Positions 62,301-63,454 of a stretch of 64,000 nt of DNA are shown piece by piece. This DNA comes from Fragum whitleyi. Its lineage: Eukaryota; Mollusca; Bivalvia; Cardiida; Cardiidae. The stretch covers positions 36,588,912 to 36,652,911 of the forward strand of contig OX411548.1 of NCBI GenBank assembly GCA_948146395.1, written 5' to 3'. The position numbers and the translations under genes were made by a program. Every line of letters starts with the position of its first letter. The stretch's first letter is position 1. Under the pieces are notes generated by a model. The model worked only from the letters and a program-made list of their open reading frames with translations. It was not told the DNA's origin and ran no database searches.

Positions 62301-63454
62301 AAAATCAAGTCTCAACTGGTTACCTGGATCAGTCTGAAAAAGATCACAGTAAATTGATAGATATTAAGCTAGTGTATGGAATTTGACTTTGAACAATAAC
62401 AAATATCTTGATTTTAACCCTTGTCATTGTTAATAGGTGTTATTCTAGCTTAGGAAAGAGACAAACAACAGCCTTACACAAGTGTTCTACAACCCTTCTT
62501 ATGCTGTGGATGGCTTATTCCAGATGAGGCTTTTACTCTTTCAGAGATATGCCTGGACAAAATTAAAGCCTGAAAATAGCAAAATCAATAACCTCAAAAT
62601 ATGCTAGCTTAGAGTTATGGTTCTTGTGCATGGCACTTCACCTCAATGGGATCTAACTAAGAAGTTTCATGTCGACAGCCATTATACTTTCAGATACATG
62701 CTCTGGGTAAAAAATTAAAGTCTGAAAAACAACGAAGGGCAATATCTCCACAATTTTGCAAGCTACAGTTATGGTTCTTGTGCACTGCATTTCCCCTTTA
62801 TTTAGACCTATCCACCAATGGAGTTTTGTGTTAATAGCAATTATACTTTCAGAGATATGCTCCTGATAAAATTCAAGTGAGAAAAACATCAAAAGGCAAT
62901 AATTCAAATATTTGGCGAGCTAGAGTTATGGTTCTTGTGCACTGCACGTTTCTTTGAGACACCCCCCCCCACCTTAGCCCCAAGAAGTTTTATTTTAGTA
63001 GCTATTATTCTTTCACAGGTATGCTGCAGAGAAAATTCAAATGAGAAAAACAACAAAGGGCAATAACTCCAAATTTATGCAAGCTATAGTAAGGGCTCCT
63101 TGTGCACTGTACTTCTCCAGAATGGGATCTTTCCATCAATAAAAGTTCATGCTGATAGCTATTACACTTTCAGCAATATGCTCCCGACAAGTTTGATACG
63201 GAAGGTCCAAATGGTTGAAAGACGGCTATTACTATCTACCACTTTATCCCCCTTGAAATAAAAGGGAGGGGGGGAGATAAAAATACCGTGAACATCTTGA
63301 GCAGTTTATAATATAATAGCATGTGAAACATGGGGATTACTGACCTTGAAAGCCCAAGTACATCGTGTCCTTTCTGGATAATTAGCTGGGAAGTTTGGTG
63401 AAGTAAAGGTCACTTCTCTGTTGGTACTGTTTAGTGTGTAGGTATCCCCGCAAT
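5166..63454 (-). CDS. Partial multidomain extracellular gene: CUB, 5 kringles, 3 ShKT-like, 2 sushi, split CTLD (gene span, 20 exons)
   Basis: This entry covers the whole span; the exons are listed separately. Seen: twenty minus-strand segments, each with an AG acceptor, a GT donor, an open frame and recognisable cysteine-rich extracellular domains. Summed coding length is 2841 nt, 947 codons with no frame break. All module borders are phase 1, the hallmark of exon-shuffled extracellular proteins in animals. Neither the signal peptide/start exon (expected beyond the right edge) nor the last exon (expected beyond the left edge) is present. Known of the families: CUB, kringle, sushi and CTLD bind proteins or glycans, and ShKT is a small six-Cys fold. 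Inferred: a secreted or membrane-anchored mosaic recognition or adhesion protein. I do not recognise a named orthologue. It could also be two adjacent genes, but no promoter, start or stop separates them. Confidence 0.8.
5530..6180 (+). repeat. Decayed family B sequence
   Basis: Fragments such as TTCACTACATAACATATTAT, GACCTCTGCC and AGTGAAATTT at about 165-bp spacing, heavily diverged; it lies in the intron upstream of the sushi 2 exon. Confidence 0.5.
6249..6545. repeat. Dispersed repeat, copy 1 (second at 9368-9683)
   Basis: Words ACGCCCTCCCTAA, GGTGAATTTCCTCTAA, TTTAATCAGAAAA and CTCCCTGAC-AT occur in the same order in both copies. Copy 2 runs up to the donor side of the CTLD C-terminal exon. 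A central near-palindrome (AATCATTTTTATGATT) is present. Confidence 0.6.
7503..7655 (-). CDS. Exon: ShKT domain 3
   Basis: Acceptor GTGTCGTTTTTCAG, donor ACGG|GTAGGT; phase 1 to phase 1, 153 nt (51 codons). It encodes ACKDTDEEKCLALF, EECKSD, and EDKCRKTCGLC. The six cysteines and the C-R-K-T-C-G-x-C ending are textbook ShKT. A short acidic tail (TDAEDQ) follows. No toxin function is implied; ShKT modules are common in metazoan secreted proteins and peroxidase or astacin partners. Confidence 0.9.
7713..7784. repeat. 70-bp hairpin element (family H1)
   Basis: Near-perfect inverted repeat ATGGCTCAG ... CAGTTGTA / GGCAGTTACAATTG ... GGCTGAGCC with a short AT-rich loop. Other copies: 9150-9217, 23424-23494, 35934-35990, 45504-45573, 47647-47725, 57155-57230, 59595-59666; worn copies near 46003 and 53795. 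Confidence 0.75.
7915..8106 (-). repeat. tRNA-derived SINE
   Basis: Read on the minus strand from 8106, a tRNA-like head carries an A box (TCTAGTGGTTAGGAC) and a B box (GGATCGAATCCC). The body includes CACCTGGGTGGAGAGG. It is not a functional tRNA: no cloverleaf with a clear anticodon arm was found. Confidence 0.65.
8580..8730. repeat. Hairpin-centred element (family H2), copy 1
   Basis: Centre 8647-8693: GTTAACTGAGGTTTCCTAATG / CATTAGGAAACTTCTGTTAAC. The same element with a nearly perfect stem occurs at 61790-61910 (centre 61827-61877); both share CTGCAACAT/TTGCAACAT and GTAATAGTT flanks. Confidence 0.65.
9368..9683. repeat. Dispersed repeat, copy 2
   Basis: Second copy of the 6249-6545 repeat, ending within a few bases of the CTLD C-terminal exon's donor. 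Confidence 0.6.
9688..9786 (-). CDS. Exon: C-type lectin domain, C-terminal third
   Basis: Acceptor TCTTTGTTTTTGCAG; phase-1 donor G|GTAGGA (99 nt) is preferred because it keeps module symmetry. An alternative, CCA|GTAAAT, would end at 9695 in phase 0. It encodes DCVYYDRNEESW, PTYCDNVHDVICEKP: the last three CTLD cysteines with the D-C-V ... W ... Y-C-x-x-x-x-x-x-I-C-E signature. It would join the exon at 40254 in frame through an Asn codon. No lectin N-terminal exon lies between it and K5. The WND calcium motif is not conserved. Confidence 0.87.
10719..10967 (-). CDS. Exon: kringle K5 (single exon, four cysteines)
   Basis: Acceptor ATTTTTTTTGTAG, donor AAAAA|GTAAGT; phase 1 to phase 1, 249 nt (83 codons, the same length as K1). 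It encodes YYYKGKRDFAWNNQKCMKW (Cys2), FPDGSVALAEDYCRAPDNG (Cys3), YLFCYV (Cys4), EWCDVMM (Cys5). Cys1 and Cys6, which bond to each other in kringles, are both absent, so a stable four-Cys kringle is plausible. Confidence 0.87.
11012..11330. repeat. 310-bp foldback element, copy 1
   Basis: It begins AACTATACAAATATCC-TGTG and has a 3' half that is a large palindrome: (TACTTAGT-TTTGTATGAAAAA / TTTTTCATACAAAACACTAAGTA) around GAATTGATAATTGTCTCGGC. Other copies: 43594-43905, 47993-48290, 49062-49372. Confidence 0.75.
11890..13010 (+). repeat. Long-period tandem repeat (about 300-400 bp)
   Basis: Words TGACCTTGACCTTGACTGATG, CCAACAAAAAGGTCTT, CACATGTGAAATATGAAG and CCAATTAAAAGTTATGG recur about three times in order. 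No GAC-rich tail or terminal palindrome is seen at its end. Confidence 0.6.
13011..14148. other. Intron sequence, mostly unassigned
   Basis: Contains an H3-type hairpin at 13731-13798 (GGTTGGTAACCAA ... TTGGTAACCAAAC around CTTCAGCTT/AAGCTGAAG) and a splice-like site at 13510 that gives no usable exon. Otherwise no gene or repeat identified. Confidence 0.4.
14149..14994 (+). repeat. Family A element, 145-bp subtype, complete
   Basis: The 5' end holds GGACCATGATGGTCC and GCTCACCTGAG; the 3' end CTCAGGTGAGCTAAAA. Five monomers at 142-147-bp spacing carry ACCAAGTTTCATGAAGATTG and CCCCTTTTCCTGTGATATGG. A GACGCCGGACAACG tract precedes the palindrome. Confidence 0.85.
15398..16676 (+). repeat. Family A element, 145-bp subtype, complete
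   Basis: Starts ACAAGAGGACCAAGATGGTC; eight monomers, the later ones at exactly 145-bp spacing (15787, 15932, 16077, 16222, 16367, 16512). GAC-rich tract at 16572-16622, then the terminal palindrome. Open frames read through the array on the minus strand are by-products of the repeat. Confidence 0.87.
16680..17112. other. Intron sequence, no feature seen
   Basis: AT-rich sequence between the family A element and the K4 C-half exon. I see no repeat that recurs in the window. Confidence 0.4.
17113..17294 (-). CDS. Exon: kringle K4, C-terminal part
   Basis: Acceptor GACATTTTGTAG, donor AGTG|GTAAGT; phase 2 in, phase 1 out, 182 nt. It encodes EYFWFDGDSVNNAGSYCRPL (Cys3), ADPWCIIYV (Cys4), WWGWCDSLYECC (Cys5, Cys6 and an extra cysteine). 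Its first base completes the split Trp of the exon at 27622. Degenerate copies of this exon are found at 22.9-23.6 kb in the same intron. Confidence 0.88.
17295..18563. other. Intron sequence, mostly unique
   Basis: Purine-rich GAAAG/GACAGA stretch at 17450-17520. A 47-codon minus-strand ORF (about 17804-17661) begins MAADNHSFTRLNITE and meets a possible donor after CATTCAG; unassigned. No other gene signal. Confidence 0.35.
18564..20700 (+). repeat. Family A element, long array of about 145-bp monomers
   Basis: Starts ACAAGAGGGCCATTGGCCC; about 13 monomers with GACAAACATTCTGACCAAG (18808 to 20541, the last seven exactly 145 bp apart), TTTGACCCCTTGACCCCAT and AATGTGGCCTCTAGAGTGCA. Ends in GACGACGGACGATGG tract, terminal palindrome and CTAAAA. 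Confidence 0.88.
20782..21730 (+). repeat. Family B element, 5'-truncated
   Basis: 165-bp monomers as in 2446-3466, tract GGACGCACGGACGGACGG, end CCAGTGGAGCTAAAA. The characteristic 5' ACTAGA...GCTCCAC end is missing. Confidence 0.8.
21731..22599. other. Intron sequence, unique
   Basis: An ATAAT microsatellite-like stretch near 22085-22110; a 67-codon plus-strand ORF (21805-22008) has no recognisable domain. No gene supported. Confidence 0.35.
22600..23960. repeat. Degenerate tandem duplication with relics of the K4 C-half exon
   Basis: Three related units start near 22610, 23210 and 23909 (each with a TTTGTTT(C/T)AGT-A-ATTGATT word). Within them 22911-22935 (CCATCAAACCAGAAAT), 23531-23590 (CAATCAAACCAAAAA ... 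TCCTCTCTATGGT ... TTTTTTCCTACA) and 23166-23200 resemble exon 17113-17294 and its 5' intron border. None keeps an open domain. A 70-bp hairpin (23424-23494) and a SINE relic (23655-23905) are inserted here. Confidence 0.55.
23655..23905 (-). repeat. SINE (tRNA-derived), worn copy
   Basis: Related to the well-kept SINE at 35991-36267: CTGGAGAAACTTACAATG, CAGCCTCCAGCTGTTA, GGCAAATAGTTGGAAAGGAT and a decayed tRNA-like end near 23860-23905. Confidence 0.6.
24590..25430 (+). mobile_element. Decayed LINE fragment (endonuclease C-terminus to pre-RT region)
   Basis: The stretch at 24822-24945 reads STVDYVLTNRNNF and EHSDHTPILFSL. This is the C-terminal signature of the endonuclease domain in non-LTR retrotransposon proteins (S-x-x-D-Y-V ... 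S-D-H-x-P). It continues after breaks as WFNEKCFVAKQAF (with a stop in the W-F codon region), QAFSLACAHYNNVKKSAKK and FRLAEGYRI, typical of the link before the reverse transcriptase. Several stops and shifts show it is dead. I found no reverse-transcriptase catalytic motif downstream. Confidence 0.6.
25431..26789. other. Intron sequence, possibly rest of the decayed element
   Basis: No exon of the main gene. A 100-codon plus-strand ORF (26051-26353) and two short minus-strand ORFs show no domain that I recognise. Confidence 0.3.
26790..27450 (+). repeat. Family C array fragment
   Basis: About 135-bp monomers with AAAGTGAAAGTAAGCCCTGCC, CCCATATTTGGGG, TTCTTGA-CAATTT-AGTAAA and ACCAAGGAACATC. 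No terminal palindrome. Confidence 0.7.
27622..27730 (-). CDS. Exon: kringle K4, N-terminal part
   Basis: Acceptor CATTTTTTTTCAG, donor TCTTG|GTAGGT; phase 1 in, phase 2 out, 109 nt. It encodes DCYTARTYLNGTEI (Cys1 and the Y-x-G-T motif) and GWPCMS ending in TG of a Trp codon completed by the exon 10 kb downstream. This places the intron inside the conserved C-x-x-W motif of the kringle. Confidence 0.85.
27873..29004 (+). repeat. Family A element, about 145-bp monomers, diverged
   Basis: Starts ACAAGAGGGCCATAGTGGCC and CTCACCTGAG; monomers carry AAGGTTTTTCTAAGATTTGA and AATATGGCCTCTAGAGTG. Ends in a worn palindrome (TCTCACCTAGAGCACTT / CATGCTCATCTGAGC) and AAAA. Confidence 0.8.
29480..29765. 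repeat. Hairpin-centred element (family H3), copy 1
   Basis: Centre 29561-29622: AACATCGAAACTACAGCTTA / TAAGCTGTAGTTACGATGTT. Flanks ATTACGCAAGTGCGTAATAG and TAGTTACGCC. An inverted copy lies at 53935-54212. Confidence 0.7.
29859..30097 (+). mobile_element. piggyBac-like MITE with TTAA duplication
   Basis: TTAA flanks at 29855-29858 and 30098-30101 surround terminal inverted repeats CCCTTGTCATGCTGAA / TTCAGCATGACAAGGG, 239 bp in all. TTAA targets and CCC-starting ends are piggyBac traits. No transposase inside. Confidence 0.8.
30300..31344 (+). repeat. Family A-tailed element with a different body
   Basis: Body repeats carry ACCAGAGTTTTTGATAGAAT, TTCTTTTAACAACTTT and CCAAGTTTCAGCTTGATTGG; tail GACGGACGGACAGAC, palindrome AGCTCACCTCGAGCACTTTG / GTGCTCAGGTGAGCT, AAAA. 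Confidence 0.75.
31345..33994. other. Intron sequence, unique and AT-rich
   Basis: Longest stretch without recognised repeats. Contains (ATA)n at about 32140-32165 and (TTG)n at 32405-32425. Short ORFs show no domains. No exon found. Confidence 0.4.
33995..34071 (-). CDS. Exon: kringle K3, C-terminal part
   Basis: Acceptor TATTTTAG, donor TGCT|GTAAGT; phase 2 in, phase 1 out, 77 nt. It encodes NYLWCFTTTGGQTGICDE and VPTC, which are kringle Cys4, Cys5 and Cys6 with the W-C-x-T-T signature. With 37509-37731 it completes a 100-codon module. K3 then has five cysteines, since Cys1 is missing and Cys6 kept, leaving one unpaired. A truncated copy of this exon lies 456 bp away. Confidence 0.85.
34221..34458 (+). 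mobile_element. piggyBac-like MITE, left TTAA lost
   Basis: Same element as 29859-30097: left end CCTTGTCATGCTGAA abuts the 180-bp duplicated block, right end TTCAGCATGACAAGGG with TTAA at 34459-34462. Confidence 0.75.
34491..34670 (-). pseudogene. 180-bp duplicate carrying a truncated kringle K3 exon
   Basis: Positions 34035-34214 and 34491-34670 match closely at an offset of 456 bp. The copy keeps the acceptor and the first 37 nt or so of the K3 C-half exon (through the W-C-F codons) but lacks the rest and its donor. Both copies keep the hairpin GCCTTAGCACATG/CATGTGCTAAGGC. The piggyBac-like element at 34221-34458 lies between them. Confidence 0.65.
35040..35865 (+). repeat. 168-bp tandem array with GGAC tail
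   Basis: Word TAAACAGTCAGGGGCAGTAA at 35141, 35309, 35477 and 35645, exactly 168 bp apart. It ends GGACGGACGGAGGGACGGAC then a hairpin, CCCTCCCGATG/CATCGGCAGGGG. A different family with a similar plan. Confidence 0.85.
35991..36267 (-). mobile_element. tRNA-derived SINE with target-site duplication
   Basis: On the minus strand the head reads TAGCCCAGTTGG (A box) and GGTTCGATCCC (B box), the body CTGGAGGCTAGG and the tail AATCAATCAATC. A 13-bp duplication TGTTTTGCACAGA flanks it (35978-35990 and 36268-36280). It is inserted into an H1 hairpin that starts at 35934. Confidence 0.88.
36533..37016. repeat. 36-bp minisatellite, about 13 copies
   Basis: Unit AGATGGACAGAAGAATGG / ATGATAGAGATTTGTCCA (36 bp). 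Because 36 is a multiple of three, long ORFs arise in several frames on both strands (154 codons plus, 148 codons minus). It lies in the intron inside kringle K3, so I do not call these genes. Confidence 0.9.
37326..37408 (-). pseudogene. Decayed second copy of a kringle C-half exon
   Basis: It has an acceptor (TTTTTGCACCCAG) and a perfect donor (AAG|GTGAGT), and an 83-nt length that fits phase 2 to phase 1, like the real K3 C-half (77 nt) further on. In phase 2 it reads YLRSCYSWVHKY and then a stop near its end. In the zero frame it reads QVPNDDCPNIYF, recalling the K2 C-terminus (IVPESCGVIPY). Likely a frameshifted duplicate exon, or an alternative terminal exon that would truncate the protein. 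Confidence 0.4.
37509..37731 (-). CDS. Exon: kringle K3, N-terminal part
   Basis: Acceptor TTGCTTTTATTCAG, donor AACAT|GTAAGT; phase 1 in, phase 2 out, 223 nt. It begins with a Pro-rich stretch (NPLPRQPTPRANN), then KTYQGDLWYT, ACQRW (Cys2), MPDGSLLAANSYCRSP (Cys3). Kringle Cys1 is absent. The final AT is completed by the exon at 34071 (ATA, Ile). Confidence 0.85.
37930..38297 (+). repeat. Short family B element end
   Basis: Family B monomer words (AGGATC-TTCCAGTGAAATTTGG, TAGCCATGCCCATTAAA), then CACATGACGGACAC and GTGGAGATAAAA. Ends at 37960 and 38297 mark two tails. Confidence 0.65.
38652..38912 (-). CDS. Exon: kringle K2 (single exon)
   Basis: Acceptor CAATCTCTTTTTCAG; phase 1 in, 261 nt (87 codons) if the weak donor G|GTTGGT is used, which keeps phase 1. 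A better-looking GTATTT four bases on (end 38648) would leave phase 2 and not fit the next exon. It encodes all six kringle cysteines: EEC, NPCLNW, ENNYC, ELYCY, ESC and PYC. The G-x-x-Y-x-G motif is poorly kept, so this is a divergent kringle. Unlike K1, K3 and K4 there is no internal intron. Confidence 0.8.
39430..39730. repeat. Two SINE fragments in inverted orientation
   Basis: 39435-39545 matches the body of the 35991 SINE in the same orientation; 39546-39730 carries a plus-strand tRNA-like head (AGTGTAGTTGGTAGCGC) and the reverse-complement body. A run of G (39153-39168) lies upstream. Confidence 0.65.
40254..40351 (-). CDS. Exon: C-type lectin domain, middle (WIGL-type strand)
   Basis: Acceptor TTATTTATTTCAG; preferred donor ACAA|GTATGT (phase 1 out, 98 nt). 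An alternative is TGG|GTAACA, phase 0, ending 40261. It encodes STFWIDLIADNSDTFEWGDG followed by LTFTKW. This is the W-I-G-L-x-D ... F-x-W-x-D-G-x-x-L-x-F-x-x-W signature of the CTLD core. No EPN or QPD calcium/sugar motif follows. The next coding exon downstream encodes a kringle, not the rest of the lectin fold; I found no CTLD C-terminal exon between 38913 and 40253. Confidence 0.88.
40727..41345. repeat. 32-bp minisatellite in two blocks
   Basis: Unit GGCAGTGAGTTACTATACG / AGAGTTGCCAGTA (32 bp): about 12 copies to 41118 and about 3 at 41226-41310. The two blocks share flanks (AGAGAATTCTTACAGGTAAGA), so the whole segment was duplicated. It lies in the CTLD N-middle intron. Confidence 0.85.
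41495..41669 (-). CDS. Exon: C-type lectin domain, N-terminal part
   Basis: Acceptor TCTCTCAATTTCAG, donor TTCCA|GTGAGT; phase 1 in, phase 2 out, 175 nt. It encodes ACPDDYVMVGDNCYLL (long-form CTLD opening C-P-x-x-x-x ... N-C-Y), EAKEACTEEGANMLTM (helix 1, A-C-x-x-x-G-A-x-L) and QESVTLIDALM (helix 2). The open codon CA is completed by G from the exon at 40351, giving Gln. A 32-bp minisatellite occupies the following intron. Confidence 0.9.
41740..41935 (-). repeat. SINE fragment
   Basis: Matches the 35991 SINE body (GGTTTTATGCCGCTTTTAAC, CTAGCCTCCAGCTGTTATC, ACAAATAGTCGGAAAGAATGA); the tRNA-like head is missing. Confidence 0.7.
42000..42262 (-). repeat. SINE, worn copy with tRNA-like head
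   Basis: Body as in 35991-36267; head near 42210-42260 (GGGATCAAACCAAGGACC, GTGCTACAAACTAAGC on the plus strand) is decayed. Confidence 0.68.
43069..43297 (-). mobile_element. piggyBac-like MITE with TTAA duplication, inverted
   Basis: TTAA at 43065-43068 and 43298-43301; ends CCCTTGTTATGCTGAA / TTCAGCATGACAAGGG; 229 bp. Internally the reverse complement of the 29859 copy. Worn relatives occur near 10125-10235, 40005-40245 and 62415. Confidence 0.8.
43594..43905. repeat. 310-bp foldback element, copy 2
   Basis: Same word order and palindromic 3' half as 11012-11330. Confidence 0.75.
43906..44333 (+). repeat. Family A-tailed element, worn
   Basis: Ends AATAGCTCACCTTGAGCACTT then TTGAGCTAAAA, preceded by a short GGACAGACAGAG tract; body diverged. 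Confidence 0.55.
44340..44935 (+). repeat. Family A-like element with a MITE in its terminal hairpin
   Basis: Body words CCCCTTTTCTTGTG, TCCTGTGAAATTC and tail CATAGCTCGTCC ... ATTCAGTTGAGCAAAAA. The two arms of the tail are separated by the MITE at 44651-44893. Confidence 0.6.
44651..44893. mobile_element. Foldback MITE with 28-bp terminal inverted repeats
   Basis: Left GGGCCCGAGGTTATAAAACT ... CTCATG, right AATGAGAAAAGTTTTATAACC ... GGCCC; a perfect inner palindrome (AAAAGATAAAATTAATAAG / CTTATTAATTTTATCTTTT) fills the centre. 243 bp, no ORF. Confidence 0.8.
45014..45172 (-). CDS. Exon: sushi (CCP) domain 1
   Basis: Acceptor CTCTTTTTCAG, donor GAAA|GTAAGT; phase 1 to phase 1, 159 nt (53 codons). 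It encodes ACNPPNDLTN ... YDLGDVIRFSCPDS ... QTCSSTGSW ... SLCE. This has the four sushi cysteines, the G-x-x-x-x-F-x-C centre and the Trp before the last cysteine. Sushi modules typically mediate protein binding, for example in complement-type regulators and in mollusc lectin mosaics. Confidence 0.85.
45607..45750 (-). CDS. Exon: degenerate ShKT-like domain 2 (four cysteines)
   Basis: Acceptor TCCCTATTGCAG; two phase-1 donors are possible, GTAAAT (used here, 144 nt) or GTAGAA six bases earlier (138 nt, ends 45613). It encodes GCPYNDSRSDCQSAADSLPLF ... TYCARSAGYCDKM. It aligns with ShKT-like 1, but the third cysteine (FC) and the fifth (TC) are replaced. In ShKT folds these two form one disulfide, so the pair has been lost together. 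The module remains open and phase-symmetric, so I treat it as functional. Confidence 0.72.
46430..47570 (+). repeat. Family A elements, worn, two in a row
   Basis: Monomer words ACCAAGTTTCAAGACATTTG and TGACCTAAATTTTT. An element start at 46941 (ACAAGAGCAAAATAGTCCC, CTCACCTGAGG) and a worn tail at 47540-47560 (AAAGCTCCCCACAGTCAGGTGA). Confidence 0.6.
47821..47835 (-). CDS. Candidate 15-nt microexon: Pro/Thr/Ser linker
   Basis: A strong acceptor (TACTGTATTTTCAG) and a perfect donor (GTGAGT) bracket only 15 nt, phase 1 to phase 1. It would add the residues P-T-S-T between ShKT-like 1 and ShKT-like 2 without shifting frame. Such Thr/Ser/Pro linkers between modules are common and can carry O-glycans. 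The short length makes a chance match possible; omission would leave the reading frame unchanged. Confidence 0.5.
47993..48290. repeat. 310-bp foldback element, copy 3
   Basis: Same element, slightly shortened in the middle; a further small palindrome (TAGAATCGTCTCACTGAGACAA) follows it. Confidence 0.7.
48420..48612 (+). repeat. Short element with GGAC microsatellite
   Basis: ACAAGAGCTGTCACTGTAAGA head, GGACGGACGGACAGACGGAC tract (48515-48577), end GCCTCCCTATCGGGGGCATAAAA; a hairpin (AGAAGAAATTGCTT / AAGCAATTTCTTCT) follows at 48617-48648. Confidence 0.7.
49062..49372. repeat. 310-bp foldback element, copy 4
   Basis: Same element, the most diverged of the four. Confidence 0.7.
49712..49822 (-). 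CDS. Exon: ShKT-like domain 1
   Basis: Acceptor GGTTGTTTTACAG, donor GAAG|GTATGT; phase 1 to phase 1, 111 nt (37 codons). It encodes a compact six-cysteine module, GCFDNDLGDCSAN ... RFCSINDNADLC ... TCYC. The spacing matches ShKT (C-x-D-x-x-x-x-C ... C ... C-x-x-T-C-x-C). ShKT domains occur in many invertebrate secreted proteins, with varied roles, so function cannot be read from the fold. No toxin role is implied. Confidence 0.75.
49870..50590 (+). repeat. Family B element, complete but worn
   Basis: Starts ACTAGAGCTGCTTGAAGAGC and GCTCCAAAGGCC; 165-bp-type monomers; ends GGCCAGTGGAGCTAAC. It lies in the intron between K1 and ShKT-like 1. Confidence 0.78.
50860..51900 (+). repeat. About 150-bp tandem array
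   Basis: Words CTTGGTCAGAATGATTG-A at 50921, 51071, 51222, 51367 and 51527; ATTAGAAAATCCTCGTTAA and GTCCACAGTTTTCATC in each unit. No GAC tail or palindrome. Confidence 0.75.
51943..53166 (+). repeat. Family B element, complete, exact 165-bp period
   Basis: Starts ACTAGAAAGCCATGAATGGC, ends CCAGTGGAGCTAAAA. GATATCCATCA starts at 52208, 52373, 52538 and 52703, and again at 52868, all 165 bp apart; the first two units are nearly identical. Tract GGACGCACGCACGGACGG. Confidence 0.9.
53167..53400. repeat. Dispersed repeat (family S), copy 1
   Basis: GAGACAAAATGTGAAAT ... GTCATTTTGCA, ending in TTATCAAGTGATAA. An inverted copy lies at 56700-56890; related sequence is in the units at 22790 and 23340. 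Confidence 0.6.
53624..53745 (-). CDS. Exon: kringle K1, C-terminal half
   Basis: Acceptor TTTGTTCATACAG, donor TTGC|GTAAGT; phase 2 in, phase 1 out, 122 nt. It encodes ENYCRFPDDGLAPWCYVDF and then REYCDVCNL. These are the kringle N-Y-C-R-x-P-D, P-W-C-Y and Y-C-D-V-x-x-C motifs carrying Cys3 to Cys6. With 58654-58780 it forms an 83-residue kringle. About 4.9 kb of intron, mostly a family B repeat element, separates the halves. Confidence 0.92.
53935..54212. repeat. Hairpin-centred element (family H3), inverted copy
   Basis: Centre 54090-54150 (CATCATAATTACAGCTTGAT / TAGCTGTAGTGTCGATG), with CATAACTAGG and TATTACGCATTTGCG flanks in opposite order to copy 1. It lies just 5' of family B element 54369-56217. 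Confidence 0.68.
54369..56217 (+). repeat. Family B element, long, complete
   Basis: Starts ACTAGAGGCGCTTGAGCGCC and GCTCCACAGGCC; ends GGCCAGTGGAGCTTAAAA. The first third is diverged; from 55290 on, 165-bp-type monomers are clear. It separates the two K1 exons. Confidence 0.82.
56700..56890. repeat. Dispersed repeat (family S), inverted copy
   Basis: GGTGGGTTATCGAGAAATAA ... ATTTTCACATTTTGT is the reverse complement of the plan at 53167-53400. Confidence 0.58.
57373..58446 (+). repeat. Family B-ended element with a family C body
   Basis: Starts ACATGAGGCCAAAGAGGGCC and GCTCCACTGGC; monomers carry CAAAATAGGCCCTGCC, CCCATATTTATGG and AAGTTTCATTGAAAT; ends GCCAGTGGAGCTAAAA. Body and ends thus come from different families. 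Confidence 0.8.
58654..58780 (-). CDS. Exon: kringle K1, N-terminal half
   Basis: Acceptor TCTTTCCTCAG, donor TTCAG|GTAAAA; phase 1 in, phase 2 out, 127 nt. It encodes MCYSGRGENYNGKRN (kringle Cys1, then the G-x-x-Y-x-G motif) and PCLDW (Cys2, with the conserved C-x-x-W). The open codon AG is completed by T from the exon at 53745, giving Ser. K1 is the most canonical kringle of the gene, with all six cysteines. Confidence 0.9.
60073..60200 (-). CDS. Exon: CUB domain, C-terminal part
   Basis: Acceptor TTTTTATCCAG, donor ACTG|GTGGGT; phase 2 in, phase 1 out, 128 nt, 42 full codons. The stretch ENYLSVILYSNEDN followed by KGLNATVSLV matches the closing CUB strands (n-x-L-x-V-x-F-x-S-D ... k-G-F-x-A-x-Y). 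Joined to the two exons upstream it gives a CUB of about 120 residues, near the family's usual 110. The fourth cysteine of the second CUB disulfide also appears absent, consistent with loss of the C3-C4 pair. Confidence 0.8.
60460..61790. other. Intron sequence, unique
   Basis: AT-rich sequence between CUB exons with no recognised repeat. A possible 32-nt exon at 61606-61637 is discussed in the findings. Confidence 0.4.
61790..61910. repeat. Hairpin-centred element (family H2), copy 2
   Basis: The stem ACCGAGGTTTCCTAATGA / CATTAGGAAACCTCGGT is nearly perfect with a 4-nt loop. Flanks match 8580-8730. Confidence 0.65.
62212..62333 (-). CDS. Exon: CUB domain, middle
   Basis: Acceptor CTTTTTCAG, donor CG|GTAAGA; phase 0 in, phase 2 out, 122 nt. 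It encodes NQLRLDFQEFEI followed by DEVEVRDIKIGNWGLR. This matches the CUB pattern of a hydrophobic beta strand (L-x-L-x-F-x-x-F-x-I) and the 'D-x-x-x-V-R-D' strand. The usual third CUB cysteine just before that strand is absent. Phase 2 at the 3' end fits the exon at 60073-60200. Confidence 0.85.
62530..63200 (+). repeat. About 157-bp tandem array
   Basis: Words TTATGGTTCTTGTGCACTGCA at 62621, 62775, 62932 and about 63096; ACTTTCAGAGATATGCTCC and GGGCAATAACTC in each unit. It fills the intron between the first two CUB exons. Confidence 0.8.
63345..63454 (-). CDS. Exon: CUB domain, N-terminal third
   Basis: Acceptor TTTTTCTGACAG, donor AAG|GTCAGT; phase 1 in, phase 0 out, 110 nt. It encodes a CUB opening: a first cysteine in CGDTYTL, then FTSPNFPANYP (the classic SPNFP-x-NYP motif), then RCTWAFK with the second cysteine and its Trp. 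It joins in phase 0 to the exon at 62212. It is the most 5' coding exon visible; because it starts in phase 1 another exon must precede it outside the window. Confidence 0.88.
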
